A stretch of DNA of 64,000 nucleotides from Bernardetia sp. MNP-M8 (lineage in GTDB: Bacteria > Bacteroidota > Bacteroidia > Cytophagales > Bernardetiaceae). This document shows positions 1-9,400 of this stretch, in pieces. Under the pieces are notes generated by a model. That model saw only the letters and a list, made by a program, of their open reading frames with translations. It did not search any database and was not told where the DNA came from. Position numbers and translations under genes: made by a program. Every line of letters begins with the position of its first letter. Within the stretch, counting starts at the first letter, position 1. Where the stretch lies: assembly GCF_037126285.1 (NCBI RefSeq), contig NZ_CP147012.1:248001-312000 (forward strand), in the 5' to 3' direction.

Positions 1-1
1 C

Positions 2-1039
2 AACTATATTGGTTTAATTATCGCATTATTTACTCTTACGGCTGGCATTTCAAGACCTTTTAGTGGAAAGCTAACTGATTCTATTGGACGAAAACCTGTT
101 ATCATAATTGGTGCTTTAGTTTGTGTACTTTGTGGTTTTTTATATCCTATTCTGACGAGTGTTGCAGGATTTTTACTTCTACGATTGGTACATGGATTTT
201 CGACAGGATTTAGTCCTACTGCCATTGCAGCTTATGTTTCTGATATTGTTCCTTCCAAAAGATGGGGAGAAGCCTTAGGAATTCAAAGTTTATTTTTTAG
301 TATGGGTTTAGCTTTAGGACCTGCTATTGGAAGTTCTATCAAACTCTACTATTCTTTCGAAGTATTATTTTATAGTTCTTCTTTTTTTGCTCTTTTATCT
401 ATCATTTTAGTTTCTAGGCTAGAAGAAACATTACCCAATAAACAGAAATTTAGCACATCTACTTTAAAATTAGGCAGAAACGATATTATAGCAAAAGAAG
501 TGCTTTCTCCTGCTTTAGTTACGCTTTTATCTTATCTATCTTTTGGTATAATTTTGACTTTAATTCCTGATTGGACACAACACTTAGGAGGAAAAAACAA
601 AGGATTATTTTTCATTGTTTATACCATTGCTTCTTTGTTTGTGAGATTTATAGCAGGAAAATTATCGGATAAGTACAGTCGAACATTAATTGTAAGCATT
701 GGGCTTGGCTTTACAATTATCTCTTTAGTTTTGATGGGAACATTACAAACGTTATTTGGACTTCTTTTTAGTGCTATAATTTATGGAATAGGAATGGGTA
801 TTGTTTCACCTTCTCTGAGTGCTTGGACAATAGATTTGAGTAACCCAAAAACAAAAGGAAAAGCAATCGCTACTAGATTTATCGCCTTAGAAATAGGAAT
901 TGGATTAGGAGCTTTCCTTTCTGGTTGGTATTATCAAAGTGATATTGCTAGAATTCCTATTGTGTTTTATACTTGTGCTGTAATGATTTTAGTTGCTTTT
1001 GTTTATGTGGTTGGGTTGTATAGGAATGTAAAGCAATAA
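2..1039 (+). CDS. MFS transporter, 5'-truncated by the window edge
   Basis: The reading frame is open from base 2, so the gene begins before the window; 345 residues are visible. It is a major facilitator superfamily secondary transporter of the inner membrane. The MFS motif A loop is visible as GKLTDSIGRKPV early in the visible part, and a second, weaker copy (GKLSDKYSRT) lies in the C-terminal half, as expected from the internal duplication of the fold. Many hydrophobic segments fill the rest. The sequence gives no substrate; multidrug or small-metabolite export is common for this type. A TTG near 185 also opens the frame but would cut through motif A and is not the start. Confidence 0.85.
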   Translation, partial: NYIGLIIALFTLTAGISRPFSGKLTDSIGRKPVIIIGALVCVLCGFLYPILTSVAGFLLLRLVHGFSTGFSPTAIAAYVSDIVPSKRWGEALGIQSLFFSMGLALGPAIGSSIKLYYSFEVLFYSSSFFALLSIILVSRLEETLPNKQKFSTSTLKLGRNDIIAKEVLSPALVTLLSYLSFGIILTLIPDWTQHLGGKNKGLFFIVYTIASLFVRFIAGKLSDKYSRTLIVSIGLGFTIISLVLMGTLQTLFGLLFSAIIYGIGMGIVSPSLSAWTIDLSNPKTKGKAIATRFIALEIGIGLGAFLSGWYYQSDIARIPIVFYTCAVMILVAFVYVVGLYRNVKQ

Positions 1040-1549
1040 ATTTATACTTTGACAATTCAGTCCCTACTGTTGTTTGTGTCCTCACAAACGACATAGTCTC
1101 CACAAAAAATCAAATAAAAACCAATTCTATCAACCCTTTTTTTTCTTGGTAATACTTCACTACAATAATATCCTTGTATGGTTGCCTAACAAAAAAATCT
1201 ATCCAGTTTACAACAGAAAAAGTAACAAAATAAATACCATCAGGATTATTGATACTGTATGCTCTTTCGCTCATATTTTTTTATTGGAAAGATACTGTTT
1301 TTTGTAGAAAAAGTAAACCATAAAATGTAAAGCAAATACAAACTATCTAATTAGTTGTTGGGCTTAGTTTACAACTAAGACCTATCAGTTATATAAATCT
1401 TCAGATTTATGTAGTCAAGTAAATACAAAAATATCCACACTCGCAAATCTGAAGATTTGCCAACTGATAGGTCGTAGTCGCAGACTACGCCCAACATTCA
1501 TTTTTTTTGTTTGGCTATTGGAACACTACGCCGAACGGGGAGAACACTT
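1040..1549. other. Gene-poor gap with a double-hairpin repeat
   Basis: No convincing gene is visible. A short open frame near 1074-1307 has no start context or recognisable protein character. The stretch contains the inverted repeat at 1357-1495, listed separately. Words near 1077-1110 (GTGTCCTCAC, GTCTCCAC) recall those in the repeats at 19.4 and 31.4 kb. Confidence 0.5.
1357..1495. repeat. REPIN-like inverted repeat of two hairpins
   Basis: The outer arms 1357-1390 and 1462-1495 are reverse complements over about 34 bp, with roughly eight mismatches in the middle (GTTGGGC...GACCTATCAGTT against its complement). Inside the arms two further self-complementary blocks, AAATCTTCAGATTT and AAATCTGAAGATTT, can each form a hairpin. 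The result is two hairpins in inverted orientation around a central spacer, the architecture seen in the other repeats of this window. Confidence 0.7.
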
Positions 1550-2074
1550 TTATTTTTTATTTTCCTTTTGGAATACTACTCCCCAACCATTGTTCTTATT
1601 GAATTTACACTCTTTATACAATATAATATTAGGTATGCTTCCTACTTCAGTTTCACAAATATTTAAAATATCTTGTGTCAATTTTACAGTTTCAGGACTG
1701 TAACTAAGAATAGATGTATAAAAATGTATACCAGCAATTTCAACAATTTTATCAATTACCAAACAACATTTTTCTCCTACTTCTTGATAAAATATTTCAA
1801 AATCCAAATATTCTGATTGTGAAATTACGACAAATTCATCTTCTGAATATGACATATTTAAAATTACGTCAGGGATAATTTCAGCTGATAATTCTTCCCA
1901 TTCGTCAATAACTATATTTGGATCATATATAAATTTATTTAAAAAGGATAATAATATGCTTAGTGTCTTCGGATATTTCGTCTCAGGTAACATATGCTCT
2001 AAACAAGCTATACCAATTGCTACTCGTCCTATAATAGATACTTTCTGTATATTGATCATATTTTTATATTTCAT
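1550..2074 (-). CDS. Hypothetical protein
   Basis: I do not recognise this 174-residue protein. It has no signal peptide or clear membrane segment and looks like a small soluble cytosolic alpha/beta protein, acidic in its middle part, with a Lys/Asn-rich C-terminus. A GTG immediately precedes the chosen ATG; an AGGGGG stretch lies just upstream of both, so either could be used. It is alone on its strand, between a repeat-bearing gap and an MBL-fold hydrolase. Small orphan proteins of this kind are sometimes immunity proteins, but nothing here shows that. Confidence 0.55.
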   Translation of the reverse strand: MKYKNMINIQKVSIIGRVAIGIACLEHMLPETKYPKTLSILLSFLNKFIYDPNIVIDEWEELSAEIIPDVILNMSYSEDEFVVISQSEYLDFEIFYQEVGEKCCLVIDKIVEIAGIHFYTSILSYSPETVKLTQDILNICETEVGSIPNIILYKECKFNKNNGWGVVFQKENKK

Positions 2075-2288
2075 CACTTGTTGTTAAATTTCCCCCTGCT
2101 GTACCTCGCAAGATTGTCGTCGCTTGGCTTTGCCGAGTGACTTATATTGTATTCGGCTTTTAGCCGTGTATTTGTATTTCGCTGTTCTATAACAATAGAC
2201 ATAAATCTAAGAAATTAGCTATAATGTATTAGAGGGCTTAAAAGTACAACACAAAAGGAGTATAACATTTCTTATTTTGAATTCATTC

Positions 2289-2933
2289 TTAAGCCTCTCT
2301 AATAAAATGATTATTTTTCTTCTCAAAACCAATCATAGTAGGGTTTCCATGTCCACAATAAATTTTTGTATCATCTGGTAGTTTGTACATTACATTCTGA
2401 ATTGTGTCTCTCAAAACTTCCATACTTCCTCCAGGTAAATCAGTTCTTCCAATACTTTGAAGAAAAAGAACATCACCATTAATACAAAATTTTTGTTCTG
2501 CCGAATAAAAAGCCAAATGCCCTGGGGAATGTCCTGGTACGAAAAGCGTTTTTAGTGTAGAGTTACCAAAAGTAATATCTGTTTTTTCGTCTATAAAAAT
2601 ATCTACTGTTGTGGCATCATATCCACCAAAACCATACGAAGGAGCATATAACGGAACTTGATTGAGTTGTTCGGATTCAATTCTATGTGCTTCTAATTTT
2701 ACATCATAAGTATCTTTAATAAACTTATTTCCCAAAACGTGGTCAATATGGCAATGTGTATTGATAAGACGAACTACTTTCAAGTCATTTTGCTTAATAA
2801 AAGCCTTCAAAACTTCCTTCTCTTGTGGCGAATAACATCCAGGGTCAATGATAATGGCTTCTTTTGTTTCATCAAAAAGTACAAAAGTGTTTTCTTGAAA
2901 CTGATTAAATGTAAATTGTTGTATAGAAATCAT
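2289..2933 (-). CDS. MBL-fold metallo-hydrolase (glyoxalase II-like)
   Basis: A 214-residue metallo-beta-lactamase-fold hydrolase. The zinc site motif HxHxDH is complete at residues 60-65 (THCHIDH). It is followed by a PGHSPGH histidine, the GD of NGDVLF and the late CGHG histidine, so both metal sites appear intact. The size matches the short YcbL/GloB-like subgroup, which hydrolyses thioesters such as S-lactoylglutathione. Because many Bacteroidota do not rely on glutathione, the real thiol substrate may differ. The protein is cytosolic, with no signal peptide. Seven 7-bp tandem repeats begin seven bases upstream of the ATG and occupy its leader. Confidence 0.88.
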   Translation of the reverse strand: MISIQQFTFNQFQENTFVLFDETKEAIIIDPGCYSPQEKEVLKAFIKQNDLKVVRLINTHCHIDHVLGNKFIKDTYDVKLEAHRIESEQLNQVPLYAPSYGFGGYDATTVDIFIDEKTDITFGNSTLKTLFVPGHSPGHLAFYSAEQKFCINGDVLFLQSIGRTDLPGGSMEVLRDTIQNVMYKLPDDTKIYCGHGNPTMIGFEKKNNHFIREA

Positions 2934-2940
2934 ATTTTTA

Positions 2941-2993
2941 GTGATTAGTGATTAGTGATTAGTGATTAGTGATTAGTGATTAGTGATTAGTGA
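2941..2993. repeat. Tandem heptamer GTGATTA, seven copies
   Basis: Seven perfect copies of GTGATTA plus a partial GTGA. On the minus strand they lie directly before the start codon of the MBL hydrolase gene, where the promoter or ribosome-binding region should be. Copy-number change by slippage would move that region in steps of seven bases. Confidence 0.95.
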
Positions 2994-3045
2994 GAAATTG
3001 CCTTATTACATAATTGTTTTGAATTTCTTATCCTCTAAAAAATAA

Positions 3046-3070
3046 ATTCGTAATTCGTAATTCGTAATTC
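3046..3070. repeat. Tandem heptamer ATTCGTA, three copies
   Basis: Three ATTCGTA units followed by ATTC, about 60 bases before the lipoprotein start at 3132. The same heptamer, mixed with ATTTTTA, recurs before the amidase gene, rpsM and rpsK, and in reverse after rpoA. Confidence 0.9.
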
Positions 3071-3131
3071 ATTGTAACTTTATTTTTCTATCTTGTTTAA
3101 ATTAATTGTTCACAAAATAAACTCTTCTACT

Positions 3132-3668
3132 ATGAAATTCAAATTTTTACTTTCTCTTTCTGCTTTATTCTTATTTTTTCTTATCGGATTTTCTTCTTGT
3201 AAATCTACTCAAACTTCTATCAAAGCAAGCAAAAAATCTGCTTTAATTGGCTCTTGGGAAATGGTAGAGGTACATTGGAAAACAAAAGATACTGTTTATT
3301 CAATTCCAAAGGCACAATATGGTCTATTTATTTTTGAAGAAAACCGCTATTCTATTATGTGGACACCAATTGATACACTCCGAACTCCTTTTATAAATCT
3401 TTCAAAGCCTACTGATGAGGAAAAAATGGCAGGATTTAGTTCTGTTGTCTTTAATAGAGGAACTTATACAATGACTGATTCTACAGTTACAACAACAGCA
3501 CTTATAGCAAAAGTACCTAGCTTTGAAGGAGGAAAACAGCTTTATAGATATACTATCAAAGGCGATTTATTACGATTGGTTTTCTTTGATGAAATTTATC
3601 CAAATGGAAAAAAACCAGAATGGTACGGAAAATATGTAACTGAATTTGTGATGAGAAAAGCTAAATAA
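3132..3668 (+). CDS. Lipocalin-like lipoprotein
   Basis: A 178-residue exported lipoprotein. I chose the ATG at 3132 because it places a normal lipoprotein signal at the N-terminus, with the lipobox FSSC giving Cys23; an in-frame start at 3093 would add 13 residues ahead of it. The mature part begins with a GSWEMVEVHW strand followed by a YGLFIFEENRYSIMW segment, a pattern seen in bacterial lipocalin-like domains that form small beta barrels. A DEE/KMAGFSS loop and a C-terminal YVTEFVMRK strand fit that fold. The ligand is unknown. It is convergent with bcp across a shared inverted repeat. Confidence 0.7.
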   Translation: MKFKFLLSLSALFLFFLIGFSSCKSTQTSIKASKKSALIGSWEMVEVHWKTKDTVYSIPKAQYGLFIFEENRYSIMWTPIDTLRTPFINLSKPTDEEKMAGFSSVVFNRGTYTMTDSTVTTTALIAKVPSFEGGKQLYRYTIKGDLLRLVFFDEIYPNGKKPEWYGKYVTEFVMRKAK

Positions 3669-3679
3669 ATTCAGAAGTA

Positions 3680-3747
3680 AGAAGTTAGATTTTAGAAGTT
3701 ATAATTCAAATGCCTTTTGATTCAAATAATTCTAAAATCTAACTTCT
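3680..3747. terminator. Bidirectional terminator between convergent genes
   Basis: Arms 3680-3697 and 3730-3747 are perfectly complementary over 18 bp and rich in A and T, between the stop codons of the lipoprotein gene and bcp. The arms also show the 7-base periodicity (AGAAGTT/AGATTTT units) seen elsewhere in this window. Confidence 0.65.
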
Positions 3748-3751
3748 AAAT

Positions 3752-4201
3752 TTATTTAACTATTTGCTCTGCGTGTTCTTTTGTATTTACTTTCTTGATA
3801 ACTTCAGCAATTTTTCCTTCTTCATCAATTACAAAAGTAGTGCGCTGTGTTCCCATATATTTTTTACCAAACATATTTTTTTCCTTCCAAACACCATAGG
3901 CTTCGTTGATAGCATGATCTTCGTCAACTAAAAGAGGAAAAGGTAAATCATATTTTTCAACAAATTTTTTGTGAGAAGCTGCATCATCTTTGCTCACTCC
4001 TAAAACTACATAACCTTGTTTTTGGAGGTCTGTATAATTATCTCTCAAATTACAAGCCTGTGCTGTACAACCTGGTGTATCATCTTTTGGATAAAAATAC
4101 AGGATTACTTTTTTGCCTTTGAGTTGGGAAAGTTTTACTTCATGACCGTTTTGGTCATGCGAAGTAAATTCGGGTGCTTTATCTCCTTTTTTGAGTTCCA
4201 T
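3752..4201 (-). CDS. bcp: Thioredoxin-dependent peroxiredoxin, BCP type
   Basis: A 149-residue peroxiredoxin of the BCP/PrxQ group, which reduces hydrogen and alkyl hydroperoxides using thioredoxin. The active-site segment DDTPGCTAQAC carries the peroxidatic Cys45 and, five residues on, the resolving Cys50, as in atypical 2-Cys BCPs. The TTFVIDEEG strand near the C-terminus is also typical. Length is normal for the family. No signal peptide, so it acts in the cytosol. The gene stands alone, convergent with the lipoprotein gene. Confidence 0.95.
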   Translation of the reverse strand: MELKKGDKAPEFTSHDQNGHEVKLSQLKGKKVILYFYPKDDTPGCTAQACNLRDNYTDLQKQGYVVLGVSKDDAASHKKFVEKYDLPFPLLVDEDHAINEAYGVWKEKNMFGKKYMGTQRTTFVIDEEGKIAEVIKKVNTKEHAEQIVK

Positions 4202-4369
4202 AAGACTTTTATTTTTTTATTGACTAATAATTGTAAAACTACTGAACTCAAAAACACAAAATAAAGTTTTGAAAGAATAAAAGCCACAACCATAACAAAC
4301 TGACTTACAAGAAATTAAAAAATGAGGTTAATTTTATTCAAAAAAAAGTGATTTTTTTTCTTTAAAATG

Positions 4370-4400
4370 TTGGTAAAATTAAAAAAACCTTTTACCTTTG
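4370..4400 (+). promoter_or_regulatory. Bacteroidota-type promoter of the tRNA gene
   Basis: TTGG at 4370-4373 and TACCTTTG at 4393-4400 are separated by 19 bases. This matches the TTTG/TAnnTTTG consensus used by the phylum's housekeeping sigma factor. The tRNA begins about 56 bases downstream. Confidence 0.75.
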
Positions 4401-4455
4401 CACTCGCAATAAGGGAAAAGAAACCCCTTAAAAAAGCAGGAAAAAACAAAAATAT

Positions 4456-4529
<74 letters not shown>

Positions 4530-4659
4530 CAAAGTTTCATAAAACTAAAGTCTTTATTCATTTTTTGAGTAAGGACTTTTTTTATTTATTCTCTCTTGTA
4601 GTTTCTTATTGAAATAGTATCTTTACTCTTTTAATCAAGGTCAAAGAATTTAGAACCAA

Positions 4660-5706
4660 ATGGCAAAAATATCTCGTTATCCAAATTTAGATTTACTAAG
4701 AGCTTTAGCAGTTGCTTTTGTAGTTTTTTATCATTGTTGTAATATGTTAGGCGTATCACGTTGGTTGTGGAAATGGAGTGAGATAGTAGGAGTAAGTGGA
4801 ATAGATTTATTTTGTGTATTGAGTGGTTTTTTGATAGGTAGTCTTTATTGGCACGAGCAAAAAAAATATGGAAATGTTCAAATTTGGAGATTTATTGGAC
4901 GAAGAGGTTACAGAACTATTCCTATTTACTATATATTTCTTTTTGTGGCTTATTTAGGCGTATATTTTATTCGTGGAGAATCTTTTTCGTGGCAGCATTT
5001 ATTTTTTTTACAAAACTACCAAGAAAGTATTTCATTCTATGCTATCAGTTGGAGTTTGTGTGTAGAAGAACATTTTTATCTTGTAATGCCTTTCTTGACT
5101 TTACTAATTCTCAAACTACCTCGCAAAATTTCTCCTCTTATTATTCTTATATTATTAGTAATCCCTCTTTTGGCTAGGATGTTATCTTATCCGACTACAC
5201 CCATTTCAGGCTTCGGATATTATTTTACAGCTACTCATTTTAGATATGAAGGTTTGCTTATTGGAGTTATTATTTCTTATATAATTTCTTACAAAAAGAC
5301 ATTTTTCGATTTCTTGATACCTTATGCCTATCTTATTTATGCTCTTACATTCATATTAGTATCTCTTTTCTATTTTGTAGATAACACCTATAAATATTAT
5401 TTTTCTATAACACTAAACTCTTATATGTATGCACTATCATTGATTGTAGCAGTGCGTAGTGCACCGATACCTATCGCTACAAGTTCTTTTGTTTATAAAG
5501 TAGCTGTTTCGTCTTATAGCACTTACCTTGTTCATTCTTTTGTTCTTCAATTTTATCTATATGTCTTTAATAAACTAGGGTTTGATTTTATTTGGTTAGA
5601 AATACCTATTGCTTTTGTCACTTCATTTATAGTTGGTTATGCAATCTATAAGCTTTTAGAAAAACCAATTATAAAGCTCAGAAATAAACATGTTCCTGCA
5701 AGATAA
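4660..5706 (+). CDS. Acyltransferase 3 family membrane protein (OafA-like)
   Basis: A 348-residue polytopic inner-membrane O-acyltransferase. The N-terminus NLDLLRALAVAFVVFYH is the family signature and carries the conserved Arg and His thought to act in acyl transfer. SWSLCVEEHFYLVMPF further on is the second hallmark. About ten hydrophobic segments are visible and the length is normal for the catalytic part without an SGNH domain. Such enzymes acetylate or otherwise acylate surface polysaccharides, lipids or peptidoglycan-linked sugars; no sugar-pathway neighbour tells which. It follows the tRNA gene on the same strand. Confidence 0.9.
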   Translation: MAKISRYPNLDLLRALAVAFVVFYHCCNMLGVSRWLWKWSEIVGVSGIDLFCVLSGFLIGSLYWHEQKKYGNVQIWRFIGRRGYRTIPIYYIFLFVAYLGVYFIRGESFSWQHLFFLQNYQESISFYAISWSLCVEEHFYLVMPFLTLLILKLPRKISPLIILILLVIPLLARMLSYPTTPISGFGYYFTATHFRYEGLLIGVIISYIISYKKTFFDFLIPYAYLIYALTFILVSLFYFVDNTYKYYFSITLNSYMYALSLIVAVRSAPIPIATSSFVYKVAVSSYSTYLVHSFVLQFYLYVFNKLGFDFIWLEIPIAFVTSFIVGYAIYKLLEKPIIKLRNKHVPAR

Positions 5707-5739
5707 TCTAACTAGTATTTAATTTATGCTAAATCATTT

Positions 5740-5770
5740 TTTGGATTCTAAATTAAAAACACTACTTTTG
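5740..5770 (+). promoter_or_regulatory. Bacteroidota-type promoter
   Basis: TTTG at 5740-5743 and TACTTTTG at 5763-5770 with a 19-base spacer. The start codon at 5806 lies 35 bases downstream, so the transcript would have a short leader of about 28 bases. Confidence 0.75.
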
Positions 5771-5805
5771 CAATTCTATTAAGAACTGTATTTTATTAAA
5801 AGGTA

Positions 5806-6261
5806 ATGCCTAAAACTAACTTTCAAACTTCTTCTCGTACTCTTTTCATGACTTGCTTTATGCTTGTGCTAGTTGTCTTTTCGACGACGATGCGCTTTGT
5901 TGGTGTAGATGCAAACCTAAGATTATTAGAAAATCGTTTTGAAGGTATAGAAAATACAGAAATTGATTATTCTTTAATCAATAAACTTGATAAAGAGGTA
6001 GATACAAAGAAAAATCTATCAAATTCAGATAATCAACAAGAAAAAGAACCTCTCACACTCAAAACAGCAACTTCTTCTGATGCTCTTTTGCAAGGGTTTG
6101 TTACTACAGAGTTTTTTCAAAATATAATTCTTACGTCAAGTATAGAATTTGTATTTCCTTCTTTTTCTTCTCAAACTATAAATAGTGTTACGTATTACTT
6201 CTCTAGTTCTACATTCTTCAAAACATTATTTAGTTGCTTTATTTCCCCAAACGCACCGTAG
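5806..6261 (+). CDS. Hypothetical membrane-anchored protein
   Basis: A 151-residue protein I do not recognise. An N-terminal hydrophobic segment (residues about 13-29, TLFMTCFMLVLVVFST) could be an uncleaved anchor or signal. A charged Asn/Lys/Glu-rich middle follows, and then a Ser/Phe-rich C-terminus ending in SCFISPNAP. The promoter just upstream supports it as a real gene. It lies about 200 bases before secDF on the same strand, with no terminator seen between them, so the two could be partly co-transcribed. No function is proposed. Confidence 0.6.
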   Translation: MPKTNFQTSSRTLFMTCFMLVLVVFSTTMRFVGVDANLRLLENRFEGIENTEIDYSLINKLDKEVDTKKNLSNSDNQQEKEPLTLKTATSSDALLQGFVTTEFFQNIILTSSIEFVFPSFSSQTINSVTYYFSSSTFFKTLFSCFISPNAP

Positions 6262-6470
6262 TCAGTTATCAATAAAATAAACATTTACCAGTAATCAGTT
6301 AAATGCTTTTTAGGTTTCAACCTAATAATTACTTCGTAATATTGTTTATTCCAATTGCAATTTCATTTCACACATTTATACATTTCATATTTTCAATATT
6401 GAATTTAATTCTCAATTCTAATTTCTAACTTCTGAATTGGTTTTAATTTCTACCTTTTAAATTTATTCTC

Positions 6471-9400
6471 ATGCAAAATAGAGGTTTTATTATATTCCTT
6501 GCTATTCTCTTTGCAGTCTTGTGTTTGTTCTCATTATCATTCACACTTGTATCTCGCAATGTAGAAAGCAATGCAGTAGCCTATTCAAAAGGTGATGCAG
6601 CACTCAAAAAACAGTATTTAGACTCTATGTGGTCACAGCCTGTTTATGACATCCTAATAGCTAACTTTACTTATCAAGAAGTAAAAGAAAAAGAGCTTAA
6701 TCTTGGTCTTGACCTTCAAGGTGGTATGCACGTAACACTTGAAGTTTCTCCAATAGACATCTTGAAAGCACTTTCTAATGAAAGTCAAAACGAAGACTTT
6801 CAAGCTGCACTTGCAGAAGCAAACAAACAACAGGCTTCTAGTCAAGACCGTTATGTAGAACTTTTCTTTGATGCTTATCAAGCAAAAGCAGGAGAAGGCA
6901 AATTGAAAGATGTTTTTGCTACTTCTGCAAATAGTGGAAAAATCAATTTCCGTTCTTCTGACAAAGAAGTAGAAGATTTTATTCGTACAGAAGTTGATGG
7001 TTCGGTTCAAAGAGCTTTCGAAATTATCCGTACTCGTGTAGATAAATTCGGTGTAACTCAGCCAAATGTCCAGCTTATTGAAGGAACTAGCCGTATTCAA
7101 GTAGAACTTCCAGGGGTAAGTAATGCAGAGCGTGTTCGTGATTTATTACAAGGCGTTGCCAAACTAGAGTTTTGGGAAGTATATCAGCCACAAGAATACC
7201 AAGAAGTTTTGACAAAAATCAATACATTTTGGGTAGAAAATCGTATGGAAAAAGCAGAAACTGCAAATACAGACGATTTGACAATTCCTGATACAACAAA
7301 TACAGCTGATGCAGGAGATGACTTGATAATGAATACAGACACACAAACAGATAGTTTGGGTAATGCAATTGCTAACGAAGGAGATTCTGCAAAAACAGAT
7401 GATTTATTAGCTGATGCAGATACAACTCAAAATCAAACTGTTTCTCCTCTTTTCGCAAAACTTACTCCTCTTAGTCAGAATTATTTTACATTGACCTATG
7501 AAGCCTTAGATACTTCTTCTATCAATAAAATATTGAATGACCCAATGGTAAAAAATATCATTCCTAAAGACATGAAATTCTTTTGGGGTGTAAAACCAGA
7601 TGCAGAAAACGAAGGAAAAGCATTTTATACACTTCATGTTATCAAAACAGCAGCAGGTGGCAAATCTCCAATGACAGGAGATGTAGTTACTGATGCTCGT
7701 CAAGATATCAATCCAAATGGTCAAGTAGAAGTTTCTTTGGCTATGAATGGAGAAGGCGCACGTCTTTGGAAAGACCTTACAGGAAAAAATGTAGGTCGTC
7801 AGATTGCTATCGTTCTTGATGATTATGTATATTCAGCACCAAATGTAAACGAAGAAATTGGTGGTGGTCGTTCTTCTATCTCAGGTAGTTTTACAGTAGA
7901 TGAAGCAAAAGACTTAGCAAATATCTTGAAAGCTGGTAAACTTCCTGCTCCTACTCGTATTGTAGAAGAAGCAGTAGTAGGACCTTCTTTGGGAGCAGTT
8001 GCACAAACACAAGGAATCTTGTCTATCCTTGTTGGATTAGGCTTAGTAGTCTTGTTTATGATTATTTATTATGCAAAAGCTGGTATTGTAGCAAACGTAG
8101 CTCTTCTTGCAAATATCTTCTTTATTTTCGGACTTTTGGCACAACTTGGAGCAGCACTTACACTTCCAGGTATTGCAGGTATCGTTCTTACAATCGGTAT
8201 GTCAGTTGATGCAAACGTACTTATCTTTGAAAGAATCAGAGAGGAACTTGCAATGGGTAAAGGTTTGATGGTTTCGATTGAAGACGGTTTTCAAAGAGCT
8301 TTGATTACAATTATTGATGCCAACGTAACAACACTTATCACTTCGGTTGTACTTTATGTATTGGGCGCAGGTCCTATTAAAGGTTTTGCTGTTACTTTGA
8401 TGATTGGTATTGTTTGTTCATTCTTTACAGCAGTTTATGTAAGCCGTTTGATTATCTATTGGATGAGCCGTAAAGGAGACGAGAGCAATATGTCTTTCTC
8501 TACTCCATTTACTAAAAATATGTTAGCAAACACAAACTTCAATTTTATGGGCAAACGTAAAATTGGTTATATCGTTTCTGGTGTTGTGATTGCTGTTGGT
8601 ATTGCTGTTTTAGTGACAAATGGCTTAAATATGGGTGTTGATTTCACAGGTGGACGTTCGTATGTAGTTGCATTTTCACAAGACGTAACTCCTTCACAAA
8701 TTGAAGCAAGCATTGAACAAAAACTCAATACTTCAGTAGAGGTAAAAAGTTATGATGGAAATGATAAAGTAAAAATTACAACAAGTTACCGTTCGGAAGA
8801 AGAATCTACTGATGTAGATGAGCAAATTCAGAACGAAATTATGGCTAGTTTGGGAGAAAAATATACAGCTCTCAATCCAGAAGTAGTAAGTACTTCGAAA
8901 GTAGGTGCAACTATCGCTGATGATATTGCAGACTCAGCTCGTACGGCTGTAATTGTAGCTTTGATTTTGATGTTTGGTTATATTTCAGTTCGTTTTAGCA
9001 ACTGGCGTTTTGGTGCTGGTGCTGTTGCAGCCCTTACACATGATAGTTTGATTGTACTTTCTCTTTTTGCAATTGCTTATCTTTTAGGATTTGCTGTTGA
9101 GATTGACCAAGTATTTATTGCTGCCATTCTTACTGTAATTGGTTATTCATTGAATGATACAGTGGTTGTATTTGACCGTATTCGTGAAGCTCTTAATGAT
9201 AGAGTGGATGAAGACTTACAAGAAACAATCAACGGAGCTGTTAATCAAACACTAAGCAGAACATTGATTACTTCAGTTACTACACTTTTAGTAGTATTGA
9301 TTTTGTTTATCTTCGGTGGAGAAGCTCTTAAAGGATTCTCTTTTGCTCTTCTTATTGGTGTAATTGTAGGTACGTATTCTTCTGTTTTTGTAGCAACTCC

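Noticed and set aside
1074-1307. Open frame downstream of the MFS gene
   Set aside because: No promoter or recognisable protein character, A+T-rich composition like the surrounding non-coding DNA, and it lies in a repeat-rich gap.
2123-2166. Two GGC/GCC hairpins (CTTGGCTTTGCCGAG, CGGCTTTTAGCCG) between two minus-strand genes
   Set aside because: They resemble half-elements of the repeat families, but no facing arm or second copy is visible, so I do not call an element.
2941-2993. CRISPR-like direct repeats
   Set aside because: The units are seven bases with no spacers, so this is a simple tandem repeat, and no cas gene is present.
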